Shown here: positions 54,539 through 64,000 of the stretch, one piece after another
Position numbering within the stretch: the first letter of the stretch is position 1
How the letters are laid out: the number at the start of each line of letters is the position of its first letter
Assembly (NCBI RefSeq): GCF_003336875.1
Contig: NZ_QGNJ01000004.1
Span: 298,080 to 362,079 of the forward strand
Reading direction: 5' to 3'
DNA length: 64,000 nt
Source: Oleisolibacter albus
GTDB lineage: Bacteria; Pseudomonadota; Alphaproteobacteria; Azospirillales; Azospirillaceae
Notes under the pieces: model-generated
The model's input: only the letters and a program-made list of their open reading frames with translations
Database searches by the model: none
Told to the model about the DNA's origin: nothing
Position numbers and translations under genes: made by a program

Positions 54539-55519
54539 ATGGACACGCTTCTGCGCAGCAGTGACTACACCCAACTCCGCGCTTTCCTGGCGGTGGCGGA
54601 GGCCTTGAGTTTCAGCCGTGCGGCGGAGGGTCTGGGCATCACTCCGTCGGCTCTCAGCCAATTGATCCGTGGGCTGGAGGACAGGCTTGGCACCCAGCTC
54701 CTGCAACGCACCACCCGCAGCGTCGCCTTGACCTCGGCGGGGGAGAGCCTGTTCCTGCGGGTCCAACCCGCGGTTCACGAGCTGGGGGCGGCCCTCGGTC
54801 AGCTGCGTCAGACGCAGGCGCGCCCGGCAGGTACAATCCGGGTACATAGTTTCCGCTCGGCAGCGGACCGCTACATTGAGCCGATGCTGGCCGGATTCCA
54901 TCGCGATTACCCCGAGATTGTGCTGGACCTCACCCTGGATGACACGGTGGTGGACGTTGTCCGGTGCGGTTTCGATGTGTCGCTGCGCATCGGAGAGGTG
55001 ATCGAGCGCGACATGATCGCGGTGCGCCTGGGGCCGGATATGCGCCAGATTGCCGTGGCTTCGCCGGATTATCTGGCCAGGAATGGCCGGCCGCAGCATC
55101 CGCGGGAGCTGTTGCAGCACCGCTGCATCTGTTGGCGCTGGCCAGGCCAGACGCGGCTCTATGCCTGGGAGTTCTTCGGTAACGGTGCCTGGTTCGATGT
55201 GGCGGTGGATGGTCCCTTGATCGTCAATGATAAGGAGATGGCCATCAAAGCCGCTCTACGCGGTGTCGGCATCGCCTTCGCCGTCGACAGTGCGGTGTCC
55301 ACCCATCTGCAGGCGGGGCGTCTGGTTCCCTTGCTGGAGGCATGGTCCGAGCCCTTTCCCGGCATTTTCCTCTGTTATCCGCAGCAGCGGCAGATGGCTC
55401 CGGCCCTGCGCGCCTTCATTGATAGCGTGCGGGGACAATGTGCGGGCGGTGGCCAGAGCGCTACAGCCCCAACGCCCGCAGCTGCCGGATCGAGTCCGCG
55501 GCCGTCCGGTGCAGGATGA
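54539..55519 (+). CDS. LysR-family transcriptional regulator
   Basis: The 326-residue protein has the N-terminal winged helix (LRAFLAVAEALSFSRAAEGLG, then TPSALSQLIRGLEDRLGTQLLQRTTRSV) and the periplasmic-binding-protein-like effector domain (GTIRVHSFRSAADRYIEPML; GFDVSLRIGEV). ATG 54539 has no good ribosome site. The last 26 residues are low complexity and overlap the convergent phosphatase gene by 59 bases. It likely regulates the SDR gene. Confidence 0.92.
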   Translation: MDTLLRSSDYTQLRAFLAVAEALSFSRAAEGLGITPSALSQLIRGLEDRLGTQLLQRTTRSVALTSAGESLFLRVQPAVHELGAALGQLRQTQARPAGTIRVHSFRSAADRYIEPMLAGFHRDYPEIVLDLTLDDTVVDVVRCGFDVSLRIGEVIERDMIAVRLGPDMRQIAVASPDYLARNGRPQHPRELLQHRCICWRWPGQTRLYAWEFFGNGAWFDVAVDGPLIVNDKEMAIKAALRGVGIAFAVDSAVSTHLQAGRLVPLLEAWSEPFPGIFLCYPQQRQMAPALRAFIDSVRGQCAGGGQSATAPTPAAAGSSPRPSGAG

Positions 55520-55916
55520 AGGCGCCGCCGCGGGCCTCCCATCTGTCCTTGGTCTTCTCCCGATCGTCCACCAGCACATGGCCGGGACCGGACCAGTCCG
55601 GCTTGTCGCGGGCCATGCAGGTGACAACCTCCACCTCCGCTCCCAGCATGGCGGCGACCCAGCGGCGTTTCTGCGCCGCCGCCCAGCTGCCCAGCGGCAG
55701 TCCGGTCAGGATCACCGGCCGGTGCGGCAGGCAATGGTCCCACAGGGTCCGGGCATCGGCCATCAGCTCCAGCGTGCCGAAAAAATCGGGCGCGCGGGCC
55801 AGGGCGGCCCACATGGTCCGCGCCGATTGCTGATCGGGCCGGCGGCCGGTGATGGTCTCCACCCCGCGATTGAAATCGGCCAGCACGCCGTCGAGATCGA
55901 GAAAGAGCTTGGTCAT
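55461..55916 (-). CDS. HAD-fold 5'(3')-deoxyribonucleotidase-like protein
   Basis: The 151-residue protein has the HAD nucleophile motif FLDLDGVLADFNRGV, the Thr/Ser motif ILTGLP and the acidic LVDDREKTKDRWEARGG, in the order found in NT5C-type nucleotidases. It probably dephosphorylates a nucleotide. GGAG precedes ATG 55914-55916. It overlaps the LysR 3' end by 59 bases and diverges from hutC. Confidence 0.8.
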   Translation of the reverse strand: MTKLFLDLDGVLADFNRGVETITGRRPDQQSARTMWAALARAPDFFGTLELMADARTLWDHCLPHRPVILTGLPLGSWAAAQKRRWVAAMLGAEVEVVTCMARDKPDWSGPGHVLVDDREKTKDRWEARGGAFILHRTAADSIRQLRALGL

Positions 55917-56005
55917 GGGGCTCCTGTCCCCGGCGGTTCTGCCGATGGTTGCGACCATGGCGGCGTCGGTTATGCTGCGTCAACAGTCGGACATGGGGAC
56001 ATGAC

Positions 56006-56818
56006 GTGGATGCCGTGGTAGCCGGGGCGGACCGGGAGCAAGGGCAGGGGACAGGCAAGGGGGAACCGCTCTACCGCAGGGTCAAGACCCATGTGCTGGA
56101 CAGCATTGCCGCCGGGGCGCTGAAACCCGGCGACCGCGTGCCTTCGGAGCATGAGCTGGTGGCGGCCTTCGGCATTTCCCGCATGACCGCCAACCGCGCC
56201 CTGCGCGAATTGACGGCGGAGGGCTATCTCACCCGCATCGCCGGGCTGGGGACCTTCGTCGCCGCGCCGAAGCCGCTGGGCACGGTGCTGGAGGTGCGCC
56301 CTATCGCCGAGGAGATCGCCGCCCGCGGCGGCCGGCATCAGGCCGTGCTGCTGCGTCTGGCCCGTGAACCGGCGCCGGAGCTGGTGGCCACCGCCTTCGG
56401 CCTGCCGCCGGGAACGCCGCTGTTCCATTCCGTGCTGCTGCACCGGGAGAACGGGCGGCCGCTGCAGCTGGAGGACCGTTGGGTGCTGCCGCTGCTGGCA
56501 CCCGCCTATCTGCAGCAGGATTTCCCCGCTATGACCCCGTCGGAATATCTCCTGGCCGCCGTGCCGCTGCAGGAGGCCGAGCATCTGGTGGAGGCTGTCA
56601 TCCCCGGCGAGGAGGTGCGCCGCGCCCTGGAGATGGCGGTGGGCGAGCCCTGCCTGTTGCTGCGTCGCCGTACCTGGAGCGGCGGGGGCGCCAATGTGCC
56701 GGCCAGTATGGCTGGCGGGGGCGAGGGCGACGGCGCGCGCGTGGCTTCCGTGGCCGATCTGTGGTTCCCCGGCTCCCGCTACCGGCTGGGCGGACGCTTC
56801 CGTCCCGACAAGATCTAG
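56006..56818 (+). CDS. hutC: HutC, GntR-family repressor of histidine utilisation
   Basis: The 270-residue protein has a GntR winged helix (LYRRVKTHVLDSIAAGALKPGDRVPSEHELVAAFGISRMTANRALRELTAEGYL, seen from about residue 20) and a UTRA ligand domain of the HutC type. A Gly/Ala-rich insertion lies near residue 240 before the conserved end WFPGSRYRLGGRF. Urocanate is the usual inducer. It starts at GTG 56006 after GGGGAC. It converges on hutI, and its probable operator is at 58143-58154. Confidence 0.93.
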   Translation: MDAVVAGADREQGQGTGKGEPLYRRVKTHVLDSIAAGALKPGDRVPSEHELVAAFGISRMTANRALRELTAEGYLTRIAGLGTFVAAPKPLGTVLEVRPIAEEIAARGGRHQAVLLRLAREPAPELVATAFGLPPGTPLFHSVLLHRENGRPLQLEDRWVLPLLAPAYLQQDFPAMTPSEYLLAAVPLQEAEHLVEAVIPGEEVRRALEMAVGEPCLLLRRRTWSGGGANVPASMAGGGEGDGARVASVADLWFPGSRYRLGGRFRPDKI

Positions 56819-56839
56819 GACCAGACAAGGCATAGGGGG

Positions 56840-58087
56840 TCAGGGCAGGACCCGGTCCACCCCGGCCAGCACGGCGCCGCTGCAGCGGCTGCCCCCCAGC
56901 CAATAGGCCAGCTCCGCCGGACGTTCGATCTCCCACAGGGCAAGATCGCAGCGCAGGCCCGGTGCCAGCATGCCGCGGTCGGTCAGGCCCAGGGCGCGGG
57001 CGGCATGGCGGGTCACGCCGGCCAGCGCCTCCGCCGGTGTCAGTCCGAACAGGGTACAGCCCATGTTCAGCGTCAGCAGCAGCGAGCGCATCGGCGAGGT
57101 GCCGGGGTTGAGATCGGTGGACAGGGCCATGGGAATGGAGCGGGCGCGCAACCCCGCCACCGGCGGCATCCGGGTTTCCCGCAACAGGTAGAAGGCGCCG
57201 GGCAGCAGCACGGCCACGGTGCCGGCGGCAGCCATGGCATCCAGCCCGGCCGCATCGGCATATTCGATATGGTCGGCCGACAGGGCGCCGAAGCGGGCGG
57301 CCAGGGCTGCCCCGCCGCTGTCCGCCAACTGGTCGGCATGCAGCTTCACCGGCAGCCCGTGCGCCTGCGCCGTCGTGAAGACACGCGCCGTCTCCTCCGG
57401 CGTGAAGGCGATGGTTTCGCAGAAGGCGTCCACGGCATCGGCCAGTCCCTCCGCCGCCGCGGCCGGGATGATCTGCTCGCAGATCAGGGTGATGTAGCCG
57501 GCCCGGTCCCGGGCGAACTCCGGCGGCAGGGCATGGGCGGCCAGCAGGGTGGCGCGGACCGACACCGGCAGCACCGCATCCAGGCGGCGGGCCACCCGCA
57601 GCATCTTCAACTCGGCCTCAAGCTCCAGCCCGTAGCCGGATTTCACTTCCACCGTGGTCACCCCTTCGGCCAGCAGCGGCCGCAGCCGAGCCGCGGCGCC
57701 GGCCAGCAGCGCGTCCTCGTCCGCCGCGCGGGTCAGGCGCACCGTGCGACCGATGCCGCCGCCGCTCCTGGCAATATCGGCATAGCTTTCCCCGTTGAGG
57801 CGGCGCTCCCATTCATCGATGCGCTCGCCGCCGAAGACCAGATGGGTATGGCAGTCGATCAGGCCGGGGGTGATCCAGCGCCCGTCCAGCTGCACCACGC
57901 GCCGGGCCAGATCCTCCGGTCGGCCAGGCAGGTCGGCGCGGCGGCCGATCCAGGCGATGCGGCCGTCCCTGGCCGCCAGGGCACCGTCGGCAAGGCTGCC
58001 ATAGGCATCGCCGCTGTCCGCCCGGTCGGGGGCCAGCGTCGCCAGATGCCCGTCCAGCCACAGCGTATCCCATGCCGGTGCCGCCAT
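56840..58087 (-). CDS. hutI: Imidazolonepropionase
   Basis: The 415-residue metallo-amidohydrolase opens the imidazolone ring to formimidoylglutamate. The metal HxH lies at residues 80-82 in [15 protein letters not shown], followed by [34 protein letters not shown] and [20 protein letters not shown] precedes ATG 58085-58087. It is the only hut structural gene on the minus strand and diverges from hutF. Confidence 0.96.
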   Translation of the reverse strand: MAAPAWDTLWLDGHLATLAPDRADSGDAYGSLADGALAARDGRIAWIGRRADLPGRPEDLARRVVQLDGRWITPGLIDCHTHLVFGGERIDEWERRLNGESYADIARSGGGIGRTVRLTRAADEDALLAGAAARLRPLLAEGVTTVEVKSGYGLELEAELKMLRVARRLDAVLPVSVRATLLAAHALPPEFARDRAGYITLICEQIIPAAAAEGLADAVDAFCETIAFTPEETARVFTTAQAHGLPVKLHADQLADSGGAALAARFGALSADHIEYADAAGLDAMAAAGTVAVLLPGAFYLLRETRMPPVAGLRARSIPMALSTDLNPGTSPMRSLLLTLNMGCTLFGLTPAEALAGVTRHAARALGLTDRGMLAPGLRCDLALWEIERPAELAYWLGGSRCSGAVLAGVDRVLP

Positions 58088-58142
58088 GCCGTACCTCCCG
58101 ATTCCGCGCCCTTGTCCGGCGGGCAGCCTACCGCTAGACTGG

Positions 58143-58154
58143 TTGTATAGACAA
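58143..58154. promoter_or_regulatory. HutC-type operator between hutI and hutF
   Basis: TTGT-ATAG-ACAA is a near-perfect match to the HutC site core (TTGTATATACAA type) and lies 56 bases from the hutI start and 90 from hutF, so one repressor dimer could shut both promoters. Confidence 0.65.
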
Positions 58155-58243
58155 GCGACGCATCCGTGACGGAAGCCACTGAAAGCCGGGGCGGACGACA
58201 TCGGGTGGGACAACGCGGCCACCGCTGGCGGGGAGGAACGGAC

Positions 58244-59629
58244 ATGCCCAGCTATTTCGCGCCTGCCGCCCGGCTGCCCCAGGGCTGGGTCCGCAATGTG
58301 CGGCTGGAGGTGGACGGGACCGGCACGCTGACAGCTGTCACGCCCGATACGGTGCCGGACCGGCTGACGGGGGACGGGGTCGAACGCCTGTCCGGTCCCA
58401 TCGTGCCGGGGATGGCCAACCTGCATTCCCATGCGTTCCAGCGGGCCATGGCCGGGCTGGCGGAACAGGCCGGGCCGGCCGGTGACAGTTTCTGGTCCTG
58501 GCGCCGCACCATGTACGGCTTCGTCGAGCGGCTGACGCCGGAGGACGTCCAGGCCATCGCCGCCCAGCTCTATGTGGAGATGCTGAAGGCCGGCTACACC
58601 GCCGTGGCCGAGTTCCATTACCTGCACCAGGCGCCGGACGGGCGCCCCTATGCCGATCCGGCGGCGCTGTCGCGGGCCGTGATCGCCGGGGCACGGGCGG
58701 CCGGCATCGGCCTGACCCATCTGCCGGTCCTGTACATGGTCGGCGGGCTGGACGGGCGGCCCCTGGCCCAGGGGCAACGGCGCTTCGCCGGCACCCCCGC
58801 CGGCCTGCTGGACCTGCTGGCGCGGCTGGCGCCGGAGACCGGGCCGGACCTGCGCCTGGGGCTGGCGCTGCATTCCATCCGCGCCGTGCCCGCCCGCGCC
58901 CTGCGCGAGGCCGTGGCCGGCTGGACCGACGCCGATCCCGCCGGCCCCCTGCATATCCACATCGCCGAGCAGCCCAAGGAGGTGGAGGAGGCGGAGGCGC
59001 ATCTGGGCGCCCGGCCGGTGGAATGGCTGCTGGGGACGCTGGCGCTGGATGCCCGCTGGTGCCTGATCCACGCCACCCACATGACCGAGGCCGAGACCCG
59101 CCGGCTGGCCGCCACCGGCGCCGTGGCCGGTCTCTGCCCCACCACCGAGGCCAATCTGGGCGACGGGCTGTTCCGCTGGGAGGTCTGGCGCCGCAATGGC
59201 GGCCGTTTCGGCGTCGGCAGCGACAGCCATATCAGCGTCGATGCGCGGGAGGAGCTGCGCTGGCTGCATTACGGCCAGCGCCTGATCAGCGGGCGCCGGT
59301 CCCTGGACCTGCCGGGCCGCAGCCCGCATCTGGGTGCCCGCCTGTGGCTGGATGCGGCGGAGGGCGGGGCACAGGCCCTGGGCCGCCCCACCGGGCGGCT
59401 GGAGCCAGGCTGCCGGGCCGACTGGCTGGTGCTGGACCCTGATCATCCCGCCCTGCTGGGCCGCGACGGCGACCTGCTGCTGGATGCGCTGGTCTTCGCC
59501 CAGGCCGGAGCCAGCCCCATCCGTGATGTGCATGTCTCCGGCCGTCCGGTCATCCGCGACGGCCACCACCGCGACGAAGCCGCCATCGCCGCCGCCTATC
59601 GCCGCGTGCTCGACCGGCTGCTGCGTTAG
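58244..59629 (+). CDS. hutF: Formimidoylglutamate deiminase
   Basis: The 461-residue amidohydrolase turns formimidoylglutamate into formylglutamate and ammonia. Metal ligands are in [14 protein letters not shown] (HxH at 61-63), [14 protein letters not shown] and VGSDSHIS; the [10 protein letters not shown] stretch is typical of HutF. GGGAGGAACG precedes ATG 58244. It begins the hutF-U-G-H operon. Confidence 0.95.
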   Translation: MPSYFAPAARLPQGWVRNVRLEVDGTGTLTAVTPDTVPDRLTGDGVERLSGPIVPGMANLHSHAFQRAMAGLAEQAGPAGDSFWSWRRTMYGFVERLTPEDVQAIAAQLYVEMLKAGYTAVAEFHYLHQAPDGRPYADPAALSRAVIAGARAAGIGLTHLPVLYMVGGLDGRPLAQGQRRFAGTPAGLLDLLARLAPETGPDLRLGLALHSIRAVPARALREAVAGWTDADPAGPLHIHIAEQPKEVEEAEAHLGARPVEWLLGTLALDARWCLIHATHMTEAETRRLAATGAVAGLCPTTEANLGDGLFRWEVWRRNGGRFGVGSDSHISVDAREELRWLHYGQRLISGRRSLDLPGRSPHLGARLWLDAAEGGAQALGRPTGRLEPGCRADWLVLDPDHPALLGRDGDLLLDALVFAQAGASPIRDVHVSGRPVIRDGHHRDEAAIAAAYRRVLDRLLR

Positions 59630-59679
59630 CCGCCGCCCGCTTCCCGCGTTCCCCCACCCCAGACCCGGACCGTCCGCCC

Positions 59680-61362
59680 ATGCCGACCCGCAGCGACAAC
59701 AGCCGCCTGATCCGCAGCCCCCGCGGCCTGACCCTGACCGCCCGATCCTGGGCCACCGAGGCGCCGCTGCGCATGCTGATGAACAATCTCGATCCGGAGG
59801 TGGCGGAACGGCCGGAGGAGCTGGTGGTCTATGGCGGCATCGGCCGGGCGGCCCGCGACTGGGAGAGCTTCGACCGCATCGTCGGCACCCTCAAGCGGCT
59901 GGAGGCGGACCAGACCCTGCTGGTGCAGTCGGGTAAGCCGGTCGGTGTGTTCCGCACCCACGCCGATGCGCCGCGGGTGCTGATCGCCAACTCCAACCTG
60001 GTTCCGCACTGGGCCAGCTGGGACACGTTCCATGAACTCGACCGGCTGGGGCTGATGATGTACGGCCAGATGACGGCCGGGTCCTGGATCTATATCGGGA
60101 CCCAGGGCATCGTGCAGGGCACTTACGAGACCTTCGTCGAGGTCGGCCGGCGCCATTATGGCGGCGACCTGCGCGGCAAATGGATCCTCACCGCCGGGCT
60201 GGGCGGCATGGGCGGGGCCCAGCCCCTGGCCGCCACCATGGCCGGCGCTTCCTGTCTGGCCGTGGAATGCCAGGCCAGCCGCATCGAGCGCCGGATCGAA
60301 ACCCGCTATCTCGACCGCCGGACCGACAGCCTGGACCAGGCGCTGGACTGGATGGCCGAGGCGGGGGAAACCGGGCGGCCCGTCTCGGTCGGGCTGCTGG
60401 GCAATGCGGCGGAGCTGTTCCCGGAACTGGCCCGCCGGGCCAAGGCCGGCGACCGGCGCGCCACCCCGGATGTGGTCACCGACCAGACCAGCGCCCACGA
60501 CCCCATCAACGGCTATCTGCCCGCCGGCTGGAGCGTGGCGGCGTGGCTGGAGCGGCGGGAGCGCGAGCCAAAGGCCGTGGAGGCCGCGGCGCGCCGCAGC
60601 ATGGTCGCGCATGTGCAGGCCATGCTGGACTTCCACGCCATGGGCATTCCCACCCTGGATTACGGCAACAATATCCGCCAGATGGCGCGGGAGGAGGGGC
60701 TGGCCGACGCCTTCGCCTTCCCCGGATTCGTCCCGGCCTATATCCGGCCGCTGTTCTGCCAGGGCAAGGGGCCGTTCCGCTGGGCCGCCCTGTCCGGCGA
60801 CCCCGACGACATCGCCCGCACCGACGCCAAGGTCAAGGAACTGATGCCCGCCGATGCGCATCTGCACCGCTGGCTCGACATGGCGCGGGAGCGCATCGCC
60901 TTCCAGGGGCTGCCGGCCCGCATCTGCTGGCTGGGGCTGGGCGACCGCCACCGCATCGGCCTAGCCTTCAACGAGATGGTGGCGCGGGGCGAGATCGGCC
61001 CCGTGGTCATCGGCCGCGACCATCTGGACAGCGGCTCGGTCGCCAGCCCCAACCGCGAGACCGAGGCCATGCGCGACGGGTCCGACGCCGTGTCCGACTG
61101 GCCGCTGCTGAACGCCCTGCTGAACTGCGCCTCGGGCGCCACCTGGGTCAGCCTGCACCATGGTGGCGGCGTCGGCATGGGCTTCAGCCAGCACAGCGGC
61201 ATGGTCATCCTCTGCGACGGGACGGAGGACGCCGCCCGCCGGCTGGCGCGGACCCTGTGGAATGATCCGGCCACCGGCGTCATGCGCCATGCCGACGCGG
61301 GCTATGCGGACGCCATCGACTGCGCCCGCCGTCTGGGTGTCGATATGCCGATGCTGGGATGA
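59680..61362 (+). CDS. hutU: Urocanate hydratase
   Basis: The 560-residue enzyme adds water to urocanate using bound [27 protein letters not shown], the [18 protein letters not shown] loop, and [18 protein letters not shown] with the active-site Cys are present, as is the C-terminal [17 protein letters not shown]. Length fits the family. It lies 50 bases after hutF. Confidence 0.97.
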   Translation: MPTRSDNSRLIRSPRGLTLTARSWATEAPLRMLMNNLDPEVAERPEELVVYGGIGRAARDWESFDRIVGTLKRLEADQTLLVQSGKPVGVFRTHADAPRVLIANSNLVPHWASWDTFHELDRLGLMMYGQMTAGSWIYIGTQGIVQGTYETFVEVGRRHYGGDLRGKWILTAGLGGMGGAQPLAATMAGASCLAVECQASRIERRIETRYLDRRTDSLDQALDWMAEAGETGRPVSVGLLGNAAELFPELARRAKAGDRRATPDVVTDQTSAHDPINGYLPAGWSVAAWLERREREPKAVEAAARRSMVAHVQAMLDFHAMGIPTLDYGNNIRQMAREEGLADAFAFPGFVPAYIRPLFCQGKGPFRWAALSGDPDDIARTDAKVKELMPADAHLHRWLDMARERIAFQGLPARICWLGLGDRHRIGLAFNEMVARGEIGPVVIGRDHLDSGSVASPNRETEAMRDGSDAVSDWPLLNALLNCASGATWVSLHHGGGVGMGFSQHSGMVILCDGTEDAARRLARTLWNDPATGVMRHADAGYADAIDCARRLGVDMPMLG

Positions 61363-61378
61363 ACCAACGGTGCCGGCC

Positions 61379-62248
61379 ATGATCCCCGATCCCCCCTATG
61401 TCCTGACCCCCGGCCGCATTCCCCTGCTGGTCTCCTTCCCCCATGTGGGCACCGCGCTGCCGCCGGGGCTGGCGGAGCGGCTGTCGCCGCAGGCCGGGAC
61501 GCTGCCCGACACCGACTGGCTGCTGCCGGATCTCTATGATTTCCTGCACGCCATGGGCGCCAGCCGCATCGTGGCGCGCTACAGCCGCTATGTGGTGGAC
61601 CTCAACCGCCCGGCCACGGATGAGAGCCTGTATCCCGGCCAGACCACCACCGGCCTGTTCCCGGCGGAGACCTTCGACGGCGGGCCGGTCTGGCGGATCC
61701 CGCTGACCGCGGCCGAGAAGACGGCGCACCGGGAGCGGATCTGGGCGCCTTACCATGCGGCCCTGGCGGCGGAGCTGCAGCGGATCAGGGCCGCGCACGG
61801 CTATGCCCTGCTGTGGGATGCCCACTCCATCGCGCCGGTGCTGCCGCGCCTGTTCCCGGGCCGGCTGCCCGACCTCAATCTCGGCAGCAATGACGGCCGC
61901 GCCTGCCCGCCGGCGGTGGCCGCCGCCGTGCTGGACGCCGCCAGGAGCGCCGCCGGGATGACGGCCGTCCTCGACGGGCGCTTCAAGGGCGGCCACATCA
62001 CCCGGTCCTATGGCCAGCCGGCGCAGGGGGTCCATGCCCTGCAGCTGGAACTGTCCCAGGCCACCCATCTGGCCCCCCGCCCGGCGGCGGCGCCCGCCGC
62101 CGTCCCGCCGGACCCGCCCCTGACCCCGGCCCTGGACCCGGCCGCGACCGCCGGCCTCCGCCCCGTGCTGCGCCGCCTGCTGGAGACGTTCCTGGCCGCC
62201 GCCGCGGCCCATCACCCCGCCGCCCCGCTGACTGGACCCCGCCAATGA
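61379..62248 (+). CDS. hutG: N-formylglutamate deformylase
   Basis: The 289-residue enzyme splits formylglutamate into formate and glutamate. [37 protein letters not shown] and [15 protein letters not shown] are the family's metal and substrate motifs. ATG 61379 is chosen; GTG 61370 in the same frame is possible. The C-terminus has a Pro/Ala-rich stretch (residues about 240-262). Its stop overlaps hutH in ATGA. Confidence 0.94.
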   Translation: MIPDPPYVLTPGRIPLLVSFPHVGTALPPGLAERLSPQAGTLPDTDWLLPDLYDFLHAMGASRIVARYSRYVVDLNRPATDESLYPGQTTTGLFPAETFDGGPVWRIPLTAAEKTAHRERIWAPYHAALAAELQRIRAAHGYALLWDAHSIAPVLPRLFPGRLPDLNLGSNDGRACPPAVAAAVLDAARSAAGMTAVLDGRFKGGHITRSYGQPAQGVHALQLELSQATHLAPRPAAAPAAVPPDPPLTPALDPAATAGLRPVLRRLLETFLAAAAAHHPAAPLTGPRQ

Positions 62249-63828
62249 GCCTCCCCCCCTCCCGCCCCGCCGCTCCGCCGCCGGCCCTGACCCTGGCCCC
62301 CGGACGCCTGACCCTGGTGGATCTGCGCCGCGTGCTGGCGGGACCGGTGCGGGTGGTGGCCGATGCCGGTGATCTGGCCCGGGCCGCCGCCTCGGCCGCC
62401 ACGGTGGCCGAGGTCATCGGCCGCGGCCGCACCGTCTATGGCATCAATACCGGCTTCGGCCTGCTGGCCCGCACCCGCATCGAGGCGGACCGGCTAGCCG
62501 AGTTGCAGCGCAATCTGGTGCTGAGCCATGCCACCGGCACCGGCCCGCTGCTGGACGATGCCGTGGTGCGGCTGATCCTGGTGCTGAAGGCGGCCAGCCT
62601 GCTGCGCGGCTATTCCGGCGTGCGCGCCCCGGCCATCGAGGCGCTGCTGCGGCTGGTGGAGGCCGAGGTCTATCCGGTCATTCCGGCCAAGGGTTCGGTC
62701 GGTGCCTCCGGCGATCTGGCGCCGCTGGCCCATCTGGTGGCGCCCCTGCTGGGCGTGGGGGAGATGCGGCACCGCGGGCGGATCGTTCCGGCAGCGGAAG
62801 GATTGACCCTGGCCGGGCTGGCCCCGCTGGAACTGGGCCCGAAGGAGGGGCTGGCGCTGCTGAACGGCACCCAGGTCAGCACCGCCCTGGCCCTGGCCGG
62901 CCTGTTCGCGGCCGAGACGGTGTTCGATGCCGCCATCCTGGCCGGGGCCATGAGCGTGGACGCGGCCCGCGGCAGCGACACCCCCTTCGATGCCCGCATC
63001 CATGCCATCCGCGGCCATCGCGGCCAGATCGACACGGCGGCGGCCTATCGCGGCTTGCTGGCCGGCAGCGCCATCCGCGACAGCCACCGCGACTGCACCC
63101 GGGTGCAGGACCCCTATTGCCTGCGCTGCCAGCCCCAGGTCATGGGCGCCTGCCTGGACCAGTTGCGCATGGCCGCCGGCACGCTGGCGGTGGAGGCCAA
63201 CGCCGTCACCGACAACCCCCTGGTCTTCGCCGCCGGCGAGGGGAGGGAGGGCGATATCCTGTCCGGCGGCAATTTCCACGCCGAGCCGGTGGCCTTCGCC
63301 GCCGATCAGGTGGCCCTGGCCCTGGCGGAGATCGGCACCCTGTCGGAGCGCCGCTCGGCCATGCTGGTGGACCCCAACCACAATGGCGGCCTTCCGGCCT
63401 TCCTGGTGCGCGACGGGGGCTTGAACAGCGGCTTCATGATCGCCCAGGTCACCGCCGCCGCCCTGGCCTCGGAGAACAAGGGGCTGGCCCATCCGGCCAG
63501 CGTTGACAGCATCCCCACCTCGGCCAACCAGGAGGACCATGTCAGCATGGCCACCTGGGCCGCCCGCCGGCTGGGCGACATGGCCGACAATGCCGCCGGC
63601 ATCGTGGCCGTGGAACTGCTGGAGGCCGCCCAGGGGCTGGACTTCCACCGGCCCCTGCGTTCCTCCCCGGCGCTGGAGGCGGCCCATGGGCTGCTGCGCG
63701 GCCGCGTGGCCTTCTGGGACGGCGACCGCTACTTCGCTCCGGATCTGGCCGCGGCCAAGGATCTGGTGCGGGCCGGCGCGGCGGGCGGCACGACCCTGGG
63801 GGGCTGCCCGCCCTGGATCGAGGGCTGA
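62245..63828 (+). CDS. hutH: Histidine ammonia-lyase
   Basis: The 527-residue enzyme deaminates histidine to urocanate, the first pathway step. The MIO-forming triad ASG is at residues 154-156 in [14 protein letters not shown], and [17 protein letters not shown] and [14 protein letters not shown] are intact. The N-terminus is about 15 residues longer than usual (Pro-rich). Last gene of the hut operon. Confidence 0.97.
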   Translation: MSLPPSRPAAPPPALTLAPGRLTLVDLRRVLAGPVRVVADAGDLARAAASAATVAEVIGRGRTVYGINTGFGLLARTRIEADRLAELQRNLVLSHATGTGPLLDDAVVRLILVLKAASLLRGYSGVRAPAIEALLRLVEAEVYPVIPAKGSVGASGDLAPLAHLVAPLLGVGEMRHRGRIVPAAEGLTLAGLAPLELGPKEGLALLNGTQVSTALALAGLFAAETVFDAAILAGAMSVDAARGSDTPFDARIHAIRGHRGQIDTAAAYRGLLAGSAIRDSHRDCTRVQDPYCLRCQPQVMGACLDQLRMAAGTLAVEANAVTDNPLVFAAGEGREGDILSGGNFHAEPVAFAADQVALALAEIGTLSERRSAMLVDPNHNGGLPAFLVRDGGLNSGFMIAQVTAAALASENKGLAHPASVDSIPTSANQEDHVSMATWAARRLGDMADNAAGIVAVELLEAAQGLDFHRPLRSSPALEAAHGLLRGRVAFWDGDRYFAPDLAAAKDLVRAGAAGGTTLGGCPPWIEG

Positions 63829-63847
63829 GGCCGGGGCAACGCACCGC

Positions 63848-63867
63848 AAAGGCGACCAAAGGCGACC
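63848..63867. repeat. Tandem 10-bp repeat beside the insertion element
   Basis: AAAGGCGACC occurs twice in direct succession (63848-63857 and 63858-63867), seven bases before the presumed IS end and 20 after hutH. Confidence 0.6.
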
Positions 63868-63873
63868 TTAAGC

Positions 63874-64000
63874 TGGACTGCCCCCCTAAACTGGGACATC
63901 TGGAAAAGCTACAGTTCTCTTGAGAGGAGAGGGCTGATGGGCAAGCGACGTAGTTTAGAGGAGAAGTTGGCTGCGTTGGCGCGGGTTGAGGCCGGAGAGA
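63874..64000 (+). mobile_element. Left end of an IS3-like insertion sequence (cut by window edge)
   Basis: TGGACTGCCCCCC followed by CTAAACTGGGACATCTGG looks like the terminal inverted repeat of many IS3-family elements (TGxACTGCCCCC). A start codon for a small HTH-type transposase protein follows 60 bases later. The rest lies beyond the window, so the right end and target duplication cannot be seen. Confidence 0.5.
63937..64000 (+). CDS. Transposase OrfA, N-terminal fragment (cut by window edge)
   Basis: GAGAGGAGAGGG precedes ATG 63937. The 21 visible codons read MGKRRSLEEKLAALARVEAG, a Lys/Arg start leading into a helix as in the HTH_Tnp_1 domain of IS3 OrfA. Codon choice (TTG, AGT, TTA) differs from the GC-rich hut genes beside it, in keeping with mobile DNA. 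Assignment is provisional because so little is visible. Confidence 0.45.
   Translation, partial: MGKRRSLEEKLAALARVEAGE

Noticed and set aside
58088..59569. An apparent N-terminal extension of hutI by almost 500 residues on the minus strand
   Set aside because: It runs antisense to hutF, which has all metal motifs and a good ribosome site; hutI is complete from ATG 58087 with GGGAGG upstream.

Overview
This is a GC-rich window that reads as ordinary chromosome of an alphaproteobacterium, most likely a Rhodospirillales or Azospirillaceae member. The signs are the divergent rph-rdgB...hemW and hrcA-grpE blocks, a fused-type petABC (Rieske, cytochrome b, cytochrome c1) operon, a TTAA-N7-TTAA CtrA-type site, an FNR/FixK-type box, an alphaproteobacterial Fur-like box in front of feoAB, and a hutC-I-F-U-G-H cluster using the formimidoylglutamate deiminase branch. 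The species assignment is inference. No prophage, CRISPR array or replication origin was seen. The only mobile DNA recognised is the left end of an IS3-like element at the right edge.

Layout. 1-995: truncated twin-domain retropepsin-like protein. 1-5 kb: EamA exporter, DUF3667 membrane protein, then a poorly resolved stretch (3.9-4.6 kb) with a good promoter, a palindrome and three short candidate genes ahead of a MarR regulator. 5-8.5 kb: an EmrA/EmrB efflux operon ending in its TetR regulator, with a palindromic operator in the promoter. 8.6-17 kb: housekeeping (hemW, rdgB, rph, hrcA, grpE, CinA-like, sfsA, map, radC). 17-21 kb: TauE/SafE exporter, purB, Sel1-repeat envelope protein, tRNA-Gln(TTG).

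21-24 kb is the most unusual part. A protein with degenerate GGDEF and EAL-like domains sits behind a CtrA-type site, followed by tspO and an unrecognised 333-residue protein that diverge around an FNR/FixK-type box. 24-31 kb holds a four-gene MoxR-DUF58-BatA/DUF4159-VWA operon, with DUF1285-NUDIX-cca diverging from it. 33-39 kb has trmL-hemF-phosphatase and petABC. 39-46 kb has an amidohydrolase, a patatin, feoAB and an FMN-riboswitch-controlled ribB. 46-52 kb has leuD-leuB-GNAT and a tctBAC tripartite tricarboxylate transporter. 52-56 kb has RNA-modification enzymes, a small membrane protein ending in an 18-bp hairpin, and a divergent SDR/LysR pair.

56-63.8 kb is a complete histidine-degradation locus. 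HutH deaminates histidine, HutU hydrates urocanate, HutI opens imidazolonepropionate, HutF deiminates formimidoylglutamate and HutG releases formate plus glutamate. HutC is the likely repressor, acting at a TTGT-ATAG-ACAA box between hutI and hutF.

No wholly new multi-gene system can be demonstrated from sequence alone. The best candidates for undescribed biology are the unknown protein at 23062-24063 with its FNR-type box, the apparently non-catalytic GGDEF-EAL protein under a CtrA-type site, and the 3.9-4.6 kb small-gene region.
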